A stretch of DNA of 64,000 bases from CAZZBK01 sp964652155. Its GTDB lineage: Bacteria; Planctomycetota; Planctomycetia; Pirellulales; PNKZ01. The stretch spans positions 1 to 64,000 of the forward strand of contig CAZZBK010000002.1 in assembly GCA_964652155.1 (NCBI GenBank), given 5' to 3'. Every line of letters begins with the position of its first letter. The stretch's first letter is position 1. Made by a program: the position numbers and the translations under genes. The notes beneath the pieces are model-generated. The model did not search any database. It worked only from the letters and a program-made list of their open reading frames with translations, and was not told the origin of the DNA. Positions 7,804 through 16,177 of the stretch are shown piece by piece.

Positions 7804-9237
7804 CTACTGGCCAACACAGATCAGCCGCTCTTTGGTGCGAAAATAGAGCCGGCCGTCGGCCATCGCCGGGGTGGCAATGCCGCTGTCTCCAAGGTCGTTT
7901 TTGGCCAGGATTTCCAACTGCGGCGCGTCACGGATGACCACCACAAACCCATTCTCGCCGAGAATATAGATTTTTCCGTCACCGGCCACCGGCGAGGCAT
8001 AGTAGTTCCCCAGATTTTGCAGCCGCTTTTGGGTCCAATTCGTTTTGCCGTCCAGGGCGTTAAAGCAACTGCTGATGCCCCCTTGTTTGACGAGGAACAG
8101 CCGGTCGCCGCTGAGAATGGGTGACGCGATGTTCGACGACGCCTTGTTGTCGAGCCGCCAGACGAGATGTGTTTTGGACACATCCCCCGTGCCGCCGCCG
8201 CGAATGGCTTCGACAATGCTGCCGCCGCCGACCATGTTGATCGGAGATTGAAAGGCCGCGTCGACTTCGGTCCCCGTCAGGAAACCGTCCTTGTTGGCGT
8301 CCCCATGATCGAACTTGCTCCAAAACGGCTCGGCAATCTCCTGTTTCGAGAGCTTGCCGTCCTGGTTCGTGTCGCGCCATTCGAGCAAGGCGTCCTTGAG
8401 CATTCGATCGGCGTCGCCGTAGCTTTGCACCGAAATGTAGATCAAATCGTCTTTGACGACCGGCGAGGTCATAATCGTCCGCAGCAGTGTGTTGCAGGTC
8501 CACAGTTCCTTGCCGCTACGCGGATCGTAGCCCTTCATCTTGCCAGTGCCCGCGACAACTAAATCCGTGCGGCCGTTCACGGTGCACAGCACAGGCAACG
8601 AGTAGCCAGCGAGCATCTCGGGGCGCGGCGTTTTCCAGCGCACGCTTCCCGTCTGCTTGTCGAACGCATAGAGCATCGGGGCCAAGTCGTCGTCTTGGCT
8701 AAAAATCACCAGGTCCTCATAGACAATCGGCGACGACGCGGCTCCCCAGGCCATAAGATAAAACGGCTCGCTAATCGGAGAACGCCACAGCTCGCGGCCA
8801 TCGTTGGCATCCAGCGCGAGCATGCCGTGCGTGACAAAGTACACATACACCCGCTCACCGTCGGTGGCCGGGGTCGACGAGGCGGGCACATTTGGCGGGA
8901 TGATCGTGGGCAACTTGCCCGAGGGATAAGCCTTGCGCCAGTGTTCCTTGCCCGTCTCGGCGTTGTAGCTGATGACACTAAACTCATCCGGGGTCGACAT
9001 CGTGGTCACAAACAACCGGCCGCGCGAGATGATCGGCGACGCGATCCCCTCGCCGATCTTGTGAGACCAGCGGACGTTTTGCTTGTCCGAGAATTCGACC
9101 GGCAGCGGCTTGGTGTTGGTCGATACTCCGGTGCCGTTGGGGCCACGAAACTGTGTCCAGTCTTCAGCCTGAAGCGGAGCAACGCTCGGTAGTAGCCACA
9201 CCAGCATCGCCAGTGATTTCAACCATCGGGTAGCCAT
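7804..9237 (-). CDS. Exported PQQ-like beta-propeller protein with EF-hands
   Basis: The start at 9237 gives a signal peptide (MATRWLKSLAMLVWLLPSVAPLQA) followed at once by DWTQFRGPNGTG, the common beginning of planctomycete outer-membrane-assembly-like propellers. The 477-residue protein has repeated blades of the form SPIV..D..Y/LVI, W..., and an insertion around residues 285-330 with two EF-hand loops (DTNQDGKLSKQE and DANKDGFLTGTE) expected to bind calcium. Such proteins are periplasmic and their substrates are mostly unknown; no PQQ-dependent dehydrogenase catalytic motif was recognised. It precedes no obvious partner; the SMP-30-type gene lies just upstream on the same strand, 54 bases away. 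Confidence 0.85.
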   Translation of the reverse strand: MATRWLKSLAMLVWLLPSVAPLQAEDWTQFRGPNGTGVSTNTKPLPVEFSDKQNVRWSHKIGEGIASPIISRGRLFVTTMSTPDEFSVISYNAETGKEHWRKAYPSGKLPTIIPPNVPASSTPATDGERVYVYFVTHGMLALDANDGRELWRSPISEPFYLMAWGAASSPIVYEDLVIFSQDDDLAPMLYAFDKQTGSVRWKTPRPEMLAGYSLPVLCTVNGRTDLVVAGTGKMKGYDPRSGKELWTCNTLLRTIMTSPVVKDDLIYISVQSYGDADRMLKDALLEWRDTNQDGKLSKQEIAEPFWSKFDHGDANKDGFLTGTEVDAAFQSPINMVGGGSIVEAIRGGGTGDVSKTHLVWRLDNKASSNIASPILSGDRLFLVKQGGISSCFNALDGKTNWTQKRLQNLGNYYASPVAGDGKIYILGENGFVVVIRDAPQLEILAKNDLGDSGIATPAMADGRLYFRTKERLICVGQ

Positions 9238-9291
9238 TCGATCCTCCGACAAAATAACGCTCGTTTTCGCTCGATATCGCATAAGGGCAAT

Positions 9292-10212
9292 CTATTTACC
9301 TGGAAAAACGTGCCCTTGGACGCTCATCGGGACCGAGTACAGCGACGTCCGCGCAGTCACGAAGAGCGTCTTGCCATCGGGTCCGCCAAAGGTCGCGTTC
9401 GCGGGCCCCTCAGGAAACGCGATGATGCCCAATAGCTTGCTGTCGGCCGAGTAGACCTGCAATCCCAAGCCCGACGTAATGTACAAATTCCCTTGCACGT
9501 CGACCGTCAGGCCGTCGCCACCGCGTCCCGATTGTCCCGCAGGCTGCTTGAGCGTGCAGAACACGCGCCCCTTGCCGAGTTTGCCGGGTGACTCGACCGG
9601 ATAGGCCATCATCTCGGCTTGTTGTGAAGGGATGACATACAGGGTTTTTTCGTCGGGCGAGAGAATCACGCCGTTCGGCGCTTTCAGATCATCGATCAAG
9701 CGGGTGACCTGCCCCGACTTGTCGACATAGTAGACGGCCGTGACTTTTTGCGGCAGAGGGTCCGGAGCGCGGAAGTGAGGGTCCGTAAAGTACACGCCTC
9801 CCGCGCGGTCGATGACCAGATCGTTCGGAGCATTGAACCGGGCACCGTTGTGCTGTCCTGCCACAACGCGCCGTTGCTTGCCATCGGCCGAGATGGCCAC
9901 GATTTGCCCTTGCATTTCGCATGCCATCAGCTCGCCTTGCGCGTTGAACATCAGCCCGTTGGTGTTGTTGGCCGGCTCGCGAAACACGCTCAGCGCGCCG
10001 GACGAGTCAATTTTGTAGATTTTGTCGGCTGGGATATCGCTGAAGACGAGATTGCCTTGTCGGTCGGCCGCGGGTCCTTCGGTGAATTTGAAGTCGCCGT
10101 GGACTTTCTTGATCGGCCCCGTCGGCCCCAGTCCAGGGATGGATTCTTGCGCCGAGAGCGGACCGGCGCTGACGACCAGAGCCAACCATACGAACCGAAA
10201 TGAGCGTAACAT
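9292..10212 (-). CDS. Exported SMP-30/gluconolactonase-like protein
   Basis: A 306-residue protein with a signal peptide (MLRSFRFVWLALVVSAGPLSAQ) and a six-bladed propeller signature: FTEGPAADRQGNLVFSDIP, APNDLVIDRAGGVYFTDP, LKAPNGVILSPDEKTLYV and GDGLTVDVQGNLYI. These are the metal-site strands of the SMP-30/gluconolactonase/LRE family, which hydrolyse sugar lactones. The ATG at 10212 follows GGGAG by about 9 bases. The substrate is unknown; the exported form is common in planctomycetes. Confidence 0.88.
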   Translation of the reverse strand: MLRSFRFVWLALVVSAGPLSAQESIPGLGPTGPIKKVHGDFKFTEGPAADRQGNLVFSDIPADKIYKIDSSGALSVFREPANNTNGLMFNAQGELMACEMQGQIVAISADGKQRRVVAGQHNGARFNAPNDLVIDRAGGVYFTDPHFRAPDPLPQKVTAVYYVDKSGQVTRLIDDLKAPNGVILSPDEKTLYVIPSQQAEMMAYPVESPGKLGKGRVFCTLKQPAGQSGRGGDGLTVDVQGNLYITSGLGLQVYSADSKLLGIIAFPEGPANATFGGPDGKTLFVTARTSLYSVPMSVQGHVFPGK

Positions 10213-10328
10213 GCGGACAGCTCCCAGCAGAGAAACGGGCGGGTCAATCAAAGTCGCTGCCCAGTAGCGTGCCCGACGACCGTGCCGCGGTCAACTGTTT
10301 TTTGCGAGGATCGATGAATTCACACCCC

Positions 10329-11477
10329 TCACACTCGCAGCACAAGCGAGCCGCTCACGCGGCGGATCAGACGACGCATTTCCAAGGCGCTGAGTATCGC
10401 CAACACCTGCGGGGCCGAGAGTGCGCACCGCGCGATCAGCGTGTCGATCGGCGTGGCCTGGGTCTCGATCGCGTCGAGCACGCGCTGCTCGAGGTCGTTG
10501 AGCAACAGTTCCGCAGGGCTATGAATCGTGCGTCCCGCGGCGTTCGTCGTCGGTTTTACGAGTGGCCCGAGCGATTCGAGCACATCGTCGGCGGTTTCGA
10601 CGAGCGTGGCACCGTCGCGAATCAGACGATGGCAACCGCGCGAGGCGCGTGAGTCGACCCGTCCGGGGACGGCGAACACCTCGCGCCCCTGCTCCATCGC
10701 ATGCCGCGCCGTGATCAGCGCCCCGCTCCGCTCGGCCGCCTCGACCACGATGATCCCGAGCGACATGCCGCTGATCAGCCGGTTGCGTTGCGGGAACATC
10801 GCCGCGAGCGGTTCGCCATCGACATGCGCCTCGCTCATGACGGCCCCCGAGCGACTCACTTCCTCGGCCAGGGTATTGTGCTCGGGGGGAAAAATGTTCA
10901 ACACGCCGCTGCCGAGCACGGCGATCGTGCGACCGCCGGCCTCGAGTGCCCCGCGGTGAGCGGCCGCGTCGATGCCACGCGCCAAGCCGCTGATAACGGT
11001 CAGCCCGGCACGGGCGAGCGAAGCGGCCAGTTTCTCCGCGATCGTCACGCCATAATGGGTCGCATGCCGCGAGCCGACAATGGCCACCGCCATCGCGTCC
11101 TCGCTGCGCCATTGCCCGCGTTGATACAGAATCGGGGGCGGGTCGTAAATCTCGGCCAGCGATGGTGGATAGCCCGGAGCGTCGAGCGTCAGAATGTCGA
11201 CCTGCTGCTCGCGGCAGCGTCGCAATACGGCATCGACATCGATCGTGGTCGGAGCCCGGGCGATCGCGGCCGTCAACTTCGGGCCTACCCCGTTCACCTC
11301 GCGGAGCGCGCTCGGGGCGGCAGCCAACACCGCCGACGCCGAGCCAAAATGATCGAGCAGCGCGCGCCACGCGCGTGGCCCCACGCCGCTCACAAGCGAC
11401 AGTAACAGCGTGTCTCGCAACCGAGAGTCGGCGTCGGGTGCCTCGTCATCCGTATTCAAGCAACGGTCGTCGCTCAT
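10329..11477 (-). CDS. dprA: DNA-processing protein DprA
   Basis: A 382-residue protein with an N-terminal SAM/HhH-like region, the Rossmann-fold core (AIVGSRHATHYG, VISGLARGIDAAAH, IAVLGSGVLNIFPPEH, FPQRNRLISGMS, ERSGALITARHA) and a C-terminal winged-helix domain. DprA loads RecA on incoming single-stranded DNA during natural transformation. It starts four bases after the aroB stop, so the two are co-transcribed, a link without functional meaning that I can see. Confidence 0.95.
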   Translation of the reverse strand: MSDDRCLNTDDEAPDADSRLRDTLLLSLVSGVGPRAWRALLDHFGSASAVLAAAPSALREVNGVGPKLTAAIARAPTTIDVDAVLRRCREQQVDILTLDAPGYPPSLAEIYDPPPILYQRGQWRSEDAMAVAIVGSRHATHYGVTIAEKLAASLARAGLTVISGLARGIDAAAHRGALEAGGRTIAVLGSGVLNIFPPEHNTLAEEVSRSGAVMSEAHVDGEPLAAMFPQRNRLISGMSLGIIVVEAAERSGALITARHAMEQGREVFAVPGRVDSRASRGCHRLIRDGATLVETADDVLESLGPLVKPTTNAAGRTIHSPAELLLNDLEQRVLDAIETQATPIDTLIARCALSAPQVLAILSALEMRRLIRRVSGSLVLRV

Positions 11478-11481
11478 CGGG

Positions 11482-12585
11482 CTACCCGTAGGTTACTGGC
11501 CGCAGCGCTGCTTCGACCAGCGAGGGTTCGATATCGCCGACCAACTCGACATGCCCAAGGCGGCTGGGGAGCACGAAACGCAACCGGCCATGCTCCACCT
11601 TCTTGTCGTGGCTCATCGCTTCGATGATCGCGGACGTTTCGAGCTGCGGCACTTCGGTGGGCAAGCCGAGCGCCTGGATCAACGCGTACTGACGTCGCGT
11701 GAGGTGCTCGTCGATTCGTCCGAGCCGTTCGGCCAATCGGCTGGCGCAGAGCATGCCGATGGCCACCGCCTCGCCGTGGAGCAACTCGCCGTAATGGGTG
11801 AGCGCCTCGAAGGCGTGACAAAACGTATGGCCATAATTGAGCACGGCGCGCAAGCCGGTGGTTTCGTGCTCGTCTTTCGAGACGACCTCGGCTTTCAACT
11901 CGCATGAGCGGGCCACCACATGCTGGAGCACCGCGGGGTCGCGTCGTTGTAAACCGGCCACGTTCGCTTCGAGCCAGGCGAAGAATTCCGCGTCGAGGAT
12001 CACGCCGTATTTGACCACCTCGGCCAAGCCTGCGCGGTACTCTCGCTGCGGCAGCGTGTTGAGCACCGCCGTGTCGATGAGCACGGCCAAGGGCTGCCAG
12101 AATGCGCCGACCATGTTCTTGGCGCGCGGCAAGTTGATGCCGACCTTGCCCCCGACCGAACTGTCGACCTGCGCCAGCAGCGTGGTCGGGACCTGGACAA
12201 AACGAAGCCCTCGGGCGAATGTCGCGGCGATGAAGCCGGCCAAATCGCCGATGACGCCGCCGCCGACCGCGACGACAACGGTCTTGCGATCAGCGCCGCA
12301 GTCGAGCATTTGCTGCCAAAGCTTGTCGGCCTGCTCGACGCACTTGGTCTTTTCGCCCGGCGGCACCGCGCAAAGATCAACGCGTACGCCACTCTGCCTG
12401 AGTGAGGCGACCACGGTCGCCGCATGCGTGTCGGCCACGTTCTGATCGGTGACCAGCACGGCATGAGACCATTTGCCGCGTTGCTCAACGAGCCGGGGCA
12501 ACTCGCCGAGGTTGCCCGAGCCGATGGCGATCGGATAGGAACGCGGTCCGAGATCGACCTGCACAACCCGTTGTGAATGACTCAC
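11482..12585 (-). CDS. aroB: 3-dehydroquinate synthase
   Basis: This 367-residue enzyme carries out the second step of the shikimate pathway using NAD and zinc. Seen are VAVGGGVIGDLAGFIAATF, PTTLLAQVDSSVGGKVGIN, the metal ligands in GLAEVVKYG, NYGHTFCHAFE and LHGEAVAIGM, all in order. I choose GTG at 12585, with GGGAG about 8 bases upstream, over the TTG six codons earlier. It lies 32 bases behind a 73-residue hypothetical gene and directly before dprA. Confidence 0.96.
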   Translation of the reverse strand: MSHSQRVVQVDLGPRSYPIAIGSGNLGELPRLVEQRGKWSHAVLVTDQNVADTHAATVVASLRQSGVRVDLCAVPPGEKTKCVEQADKLWQQMLDCGADRKTVVVAVGGGVIGDLAGFIAATFARGLRFVQVPTTLLAQVDSSVGGKVGINLPRAKNMVGAFWQPLAVLIDTAVLNTLPQREYRAGLAEVVKYGVILDAEFFAWLEANVAGLQRRDPAVLQHVVARSCELKAEVVSKDEHETTGLRAVLNYGHTFCHAFEALTHYGELLHGEAVAIGMLCASRLAERLGRIDEHLTRRQYALIQALGLPTEVPQLETSAIIEAMSHDKKVEHGRLRFVLPSRLGHVELVGDIEPSLVEAALRPVTYG

Positions 12586-12617
12586 CGCTGGGCACTCCCA
12601 CAAGAGAGGCGAGAGAG

Positions 12618-12839
12618 TCAGCTCACGCGGTCAATGTCAGCTGGCGTGACGACGATCTCGCGACAAAAGCCGGTATGGAGACGAACGTAATCGAGATTCG
12701 CTGCCGCCTGGGGTTGGGCATGCAGCTTGTCTTCAATGGGGGTCTTTTGCGACCAGTCCCAGTCTTCGTACTCCTCGGGCCAGACCGTGTTGGTCTCGAC
12801 GACGAGCGCTTCGCGATAAGGGTCGTATGCGTTGGCCAT
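12618..12839 (-). CDS. Small hypothetical protein (73 residues)
   Basis: A short acidic protein beginning MANAYDPYREALVVETNTVW, rich in Trp/Glu/Asp in the first third (PEEYEDWDWSQ) and with no signal peptide or membrane segment. I do not recognise the family. It is accepted as a gene because it lies in frame and close (32 bases) ahead of aroB on the same strand and its composition is that of a real protein. No function is proposed. Confidence 0.65.
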   Translation of the reverse strand: MANAYDPYREALVVETNTVWPEEYEDWDWSQKTPIEDKLHAQPQAAANLDYVRLHTGFCREIVVTPADIDRVS

Positions 12840-13216
12840 GGTGTGTGGTCAAAATGCCGGACGAGATAGCGTGAAGGATGATGAGCGTCTAAAAAATTGC
12901 TGGGGACGGTCTCCCTTTCCGCTGCCTAGACGCTCTCAGAGCAGTATAACGATCTGGCCATCCGTGGGTAGGGGCACGGACCGCATGTCCGAGACCCGAG
13001 CGGGCGGCGAAGTGCGAGCAGGCGGCAAAAACCGGGTTCGCTGTCGAAAAACTGCTCTTGATCGCCACGAGCGATTCGAGTATTTCACCCGCCGCTCTTC
13101 TGTTGAACCAGTGTACTCACAGCGCATCCGACGACAAAACGTCGGTCCGGCTACCGGTCTGCTGGCGTGATCTCACGCGGCCGATCGAGGCGAGACCGTC
13201 GCGCCGAGGAATTGAT
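12840..13216. other. Intergenic region with an inverted repeat
   Basis: No gene is seen between the divergent 73-residue gene and the lipoprotein gene. A perfect 9-base inverted repeat, GAGCGTCTA (12883-12891) and TAGACGCTC (12927-12935), encloses a loop holding an imperfect GGGGACGGTCTCCC. Its role is unknown. Confidence 0.4.
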
Positions 13217-13870
13217 ATGTCAGCACGCACCGCGTGGCTACCGTGGCTCGGTTTGCTCATTGGGCTCTCCGGCTGCGCAACCATTAAACAGTCTGATACG
13301 TCGCGCACGGGGGTCGAGCAATTACTGATTTCCAGCGCCGTGGATCGCTCGCTTAACAAGGTCGACTTTCGTCCGATTGCCCGAGCTAAGGTGTACATCG
13401 AACCCAAATACCTCGATTGCGTTGACAAGAACTACATATTGCTCAGCCTGCATCAGCATCTCTTGGCCCATGACTGCACGCTCGTCGACAAGCCCGAAGA
13501 CTCGGACGTGACGGTCGAGATTGGCAGCGGCGCGGTGGGAACCGATCGCAAGGACGTGTTCTTGGGGGTGCCCGAGATCTCGTTGCCCGGCTCGCAGATT
13601 GCGCTGCCGCGACTGGCAATGTTCACCAAGACCCGCTCGAACGGCACCGCGAAGCTCGCGCTCGTGGCGTTCGACAGCAAGTCGCGCAAGCCGGTCATCA
13701 ATCAGGGGACTTCACTGGCCCGTTCGGATCATAACAACTGGAGTTTGCTCGGGGCGGGGCCGGTCGTGACCGGCAGCGTGCCCAACGAAATCCTGGCGGC
13801 GACCGGCGAAAGTGAATCGGTCTCTCCTCAATCGTTGTGGGCCAAGAACCCGTCCAGCTCCGTTCGGTAA
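13217..13870 (+). CDS. Predicted lipoprotein of unknown function
   Basis: The ATG at 13217 gives a lipoprotein signal peptide with lipobox LSGC (MSARTAWLPWLGLLIGLSGCATIKQ), so the mature 217-residue protein would be lipid-anchored. The body contains SSAVDRSLNKVDFRPIARAKVYIEP, YILLSLHQHLLAHDCTLVDKPEDSDVTVEIGSGAVGTD; it resembles a planctomycete lipoprotein family carrying a DUF number (possibly DUF6655, from memory). It lies 35 bases upstream of the BBP7 barrel gene and may share its transcript. Confidence 0.75.
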   Translation: MSARTAWLPWLGLLIGLSGCATIKQSDTSRTGVEQLLISSAVDRSLNKVDFRPIARAKVYIEPKYLDCVDKNYILLSLHQHLLAHDCTLVDKPEDSDVTVEIGSGAVGTDRKDVFLGVPEISLPGSQIALPRLAMFTKTRSNGTAKLALVAFDSKSRKPVINQGTSLARSDHNNWSLLGAGPVVTGSVPNEILAATGESESVSPQSLWAKNPSSSVR

Positions 13871-13905
13871 ACCAACAATTTTTTCGCGTTGCGATGGAAT
13901 GATCG

Positions 13906-15978
13906 ATGTCTAGTACCAAGTCGAGGCGCGTGATGCGTACCTATTTGCGATCCGTCAGTATTGTGCTGGCGTTGCTTTGCCTGGCTCCGCTTGGGGCGAC
14001 CGCACAAACGCTCAAGTTCAAACCTCCTTCGTCGGTCGAGGCTGGCCCTTGGCTGACGCCCGCCGACGGCACCTCGGCAGGCAAAGCCGAGGCCGTTGTG
14101 CCCAAGCCGATAGAGCCAAAAGTGACTACGGAGTTCGTGCCCCTTCAGGCCAAGCCCCGACCGTCGGCAGAACCCGCGATCGAAAAACCTCGACCAGTCT
14201 TAAAGCCCTCCGGGGCTGAGCCATCCGAACAAGACGAGGCGCTGACGTCCGCGGAGCAAACCGAAAAAACGCCCGCGCCGTTTATCGAAGACGTCGTGAA
14301 ACAAGGGGCCAAGAAATCCAAGCCATCGACGAATCTGACCGCCCGCGGTAAAACTCCCGGCCCTTCGACGGTACCATCGCGGTCTACGATCAACTCCGAG
14401 TATGCACCGCAGCCAACCTATCCGACTCGGCCGCAGTATGGCCCGCCGGGCGTTCGCCCGAACAGCTACGCCTACGGTCCGATGCCCGGTCGCCGGCCAG
14501 ATGCGTCGGCCGTGAGAGCCCCGGTGTCTCATGTTGATCGTGGCGTACGTCCAACTGCGTTTGATCCCACGGTCGAGGATCGCCCGCGCACATTGCCTAC
14601 CGATGACACTGCCGATGTCGACAACGCGCCACCGATGCCTCCGCAATCACCGGCGAAGAAAAAAGCGGCGCAGCCTCACCCCATGCAGCCGTCGGTCGAG
14701 GAAGCGTACGTCGACGCACCAGGGGCCATGGGTGGTCCCGAGTACGGTCCCTACGGGATGAACAGTGATCCGTGGTACGACGGTTACGATGACTTCGCGA
14801 TGTTCGGTCCCGGCTTTGGTGGCGGACCGATGGGCCCGCAATTGTTCTGGCTACGCACGGATTTCGCCTTTGCGTTTGCCAAGGGAGATCCGGTGCCGGC
14901 GCTCGTCACGACCGCGCCCGCGGGAACGCCGTCGACCGCGTTGCCTCCGCCCGGTGCGTTGGGACGCCCTGACACGACGATCTTGTTCGGCGACCGTCGC
15001 ATTGACAACAATTTCCGACCGGGCGGACGTATCCGCGGTGGTTTTTACTTCGATCCGTGTCAATTGGTCGGCTTCAATTTCGATTACTTCGCATTGGGTA
15101 ATGTCGGCTCACACTTTTCGGCAACGGGCGTGAACGGCGCGCCGATCCTGATGCGGCCGTTCTTCGATGTCGCCCCGGGCCAAAACCGAGAGCGCGTGGA
15201 AATTGTCTCGTTTCCCAATACGCTCGACGGCACGGTCAGTGTCGACACCGTGAGTCGCTTTCAAACGGTGTCTCCGTTGTTGCGGTTCAACTTTGGCTGC
15301 CGAGATCGATGCGATACCGGCTGTGGTTACGGCTGCGACTCGTGTGGCACGAACGGCTGCGATCCGTGCCGGCCCGCGCGCCCCTACGTCAACTGGGCGT
15401 TCACCGGAGGGTATCGTTGGGCGCGACTCGACGACTCGGTCGACATCACCGAAAATCTCGTCGCAACCGACGGTAGTGGAAACAATTTTATCGTTCGCGA
15501 CGGCTTCAGCAGCCGCAATTATTTTAACGGCGCCGACTTCGGAATTTTGTCCGAGGCGTACTTCGGCCGTTGGGTGCTCGAGACGCAAGGGCGCATCGCG
15601 CTGGGCAACAATCACAAGGTGGTACACATCAAAGGGCAAACTATCACCAATGGCACGCCGCTCGTCGGAGGTTTGCTCGCTCAGCAAACCAATATCGGCG
15701 ACTACAGCCGCGATGACTTTGCGAGCATGCCCGAGTTGGATTTCAACCTGGGCTATCAATGCACCCCGCACATGCGCGCCTACGTTGGCTATACGTTCCT
15801 GTACTTCGCGCAGGTCGCTCGGGCTGGAGATCAGATCGACACACACGTGGATAGCCGCGGCGTGCCGCGACTCAACGGCACCACCACAACGGGGCTGACA
15901 CGCCCCGCGTTCAATGGCTTCAGCCTGAACGACTACTGGGTCCAGGCCGTGACGCTCGGTCTTGACTGTCGTTGGTGA
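13906..15978 (+). CDS. BBP7-type outer-membrane beta-barrel protein
   Basis: A 690-residue exported protein with signal peptide (RTYLRSVSIVLALLCLAPLGATAQ); a start at the internal Met 10 (13933), with GAGG upstream, is equally possible. Residues about 40-270 are Pro/Lys/Ala-rich and probably disordered. The C-terminal half has the planctomycete BBP7 barrel features: GGRIRGGFYFDPCQLVGFNFDYFALG, VNWAFTGGYRWARLDD, FGILSEAYFGRWVLETQGRIALG, YVGYTFLYF, and ends with aromatic VTLGLDCRW. A loop near residues 465-488 contains seven cysteines in about 25 residues, unusual for a barrel. Function is unknown; likely an outer-membrane structural protein or pore. Confidence 0.85.
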   Translation: MSSTKSRRVMRTYLRSVSIVLALLCLAPLGATAQTLKFKPPSSVEAGPWLTPADGTSAGKAEAVVPKPIEPKVTTEFVPLQAKPRPSAEPAIEKPRPVLKPSGAEPSEQDEALTSAEQTEKTPAPFIEDVVKQGAKKSKPSTNLTARGKTPGPSTVPSRSTINSEYAPQPTYPTRPQYGPPGVRPNSYAYGPMPGRRPDASAVRAPVSHVDRGVRPTAFDPTVEDRPRTLPTDDTADVDNAPPMPPQSPAKKKAAQPHPMQPSVEEAYVDAPGAMGGPEYGPYGMNSDPWYDGYDDFAMFGPGFGGGPMGPQLFWLRTDFAFAFAKGDPVPALVTTAPAGTPSTALPPPGALGRPDTTILFGDRRIDNNFRPGGRIRGGFYFDPCQLVGFNFDYFALGNVGSHFSATGVNGAPILMRPFFDVAPGQNRERVEIVSFPNTLDGTVSVDTVSRFQTVSPLLRFNFGCRDRCDTGCGYGCDSCGTNGCDPCRPARPYVNWAFTGGYRWARLDDSVDITENLVATDGSGNNFIVRDGFSSRNYFNGADFGILSEAYFGRWVLETQGRIALGNNHKVVHIKGQTITNGTPLVGGLLAQQTNIGDYSRDDFASMPELDFNLGYQCTPHMRAYVGYTFLYFAQVARAGDQIDTHVDSRGVPRLNGTTTTGLTRPAFNGFSLNDYWVQAVTLGLDCRW

Positions 15979-16177
15979 TACATCCTGCGCAGCTTGTGAT
16001 AGCACCGCCATCCAGGCTAAGCGGACTCTAAAGCTCGACTCCGCGATGGACCGATGACGACTGCATAGAGCAGTCCGGACATCGAGTCGATCGTGCGCGC
16101 CGCGAACGAGAGCTTTTGTCAAGCAATCGTGTCTTGCGGCCTGATTGCGGTCGACTCGCATATAGCCCAGGTGGCCC

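Noticed and set aside
10270..10310. GACCG...CGGTC hairpin followed by TTTTTT on the plus strand
   Set aside because: Only five pairs, and both flanking genes are on the minus strand, so no plus-strand transcript needs termination there.
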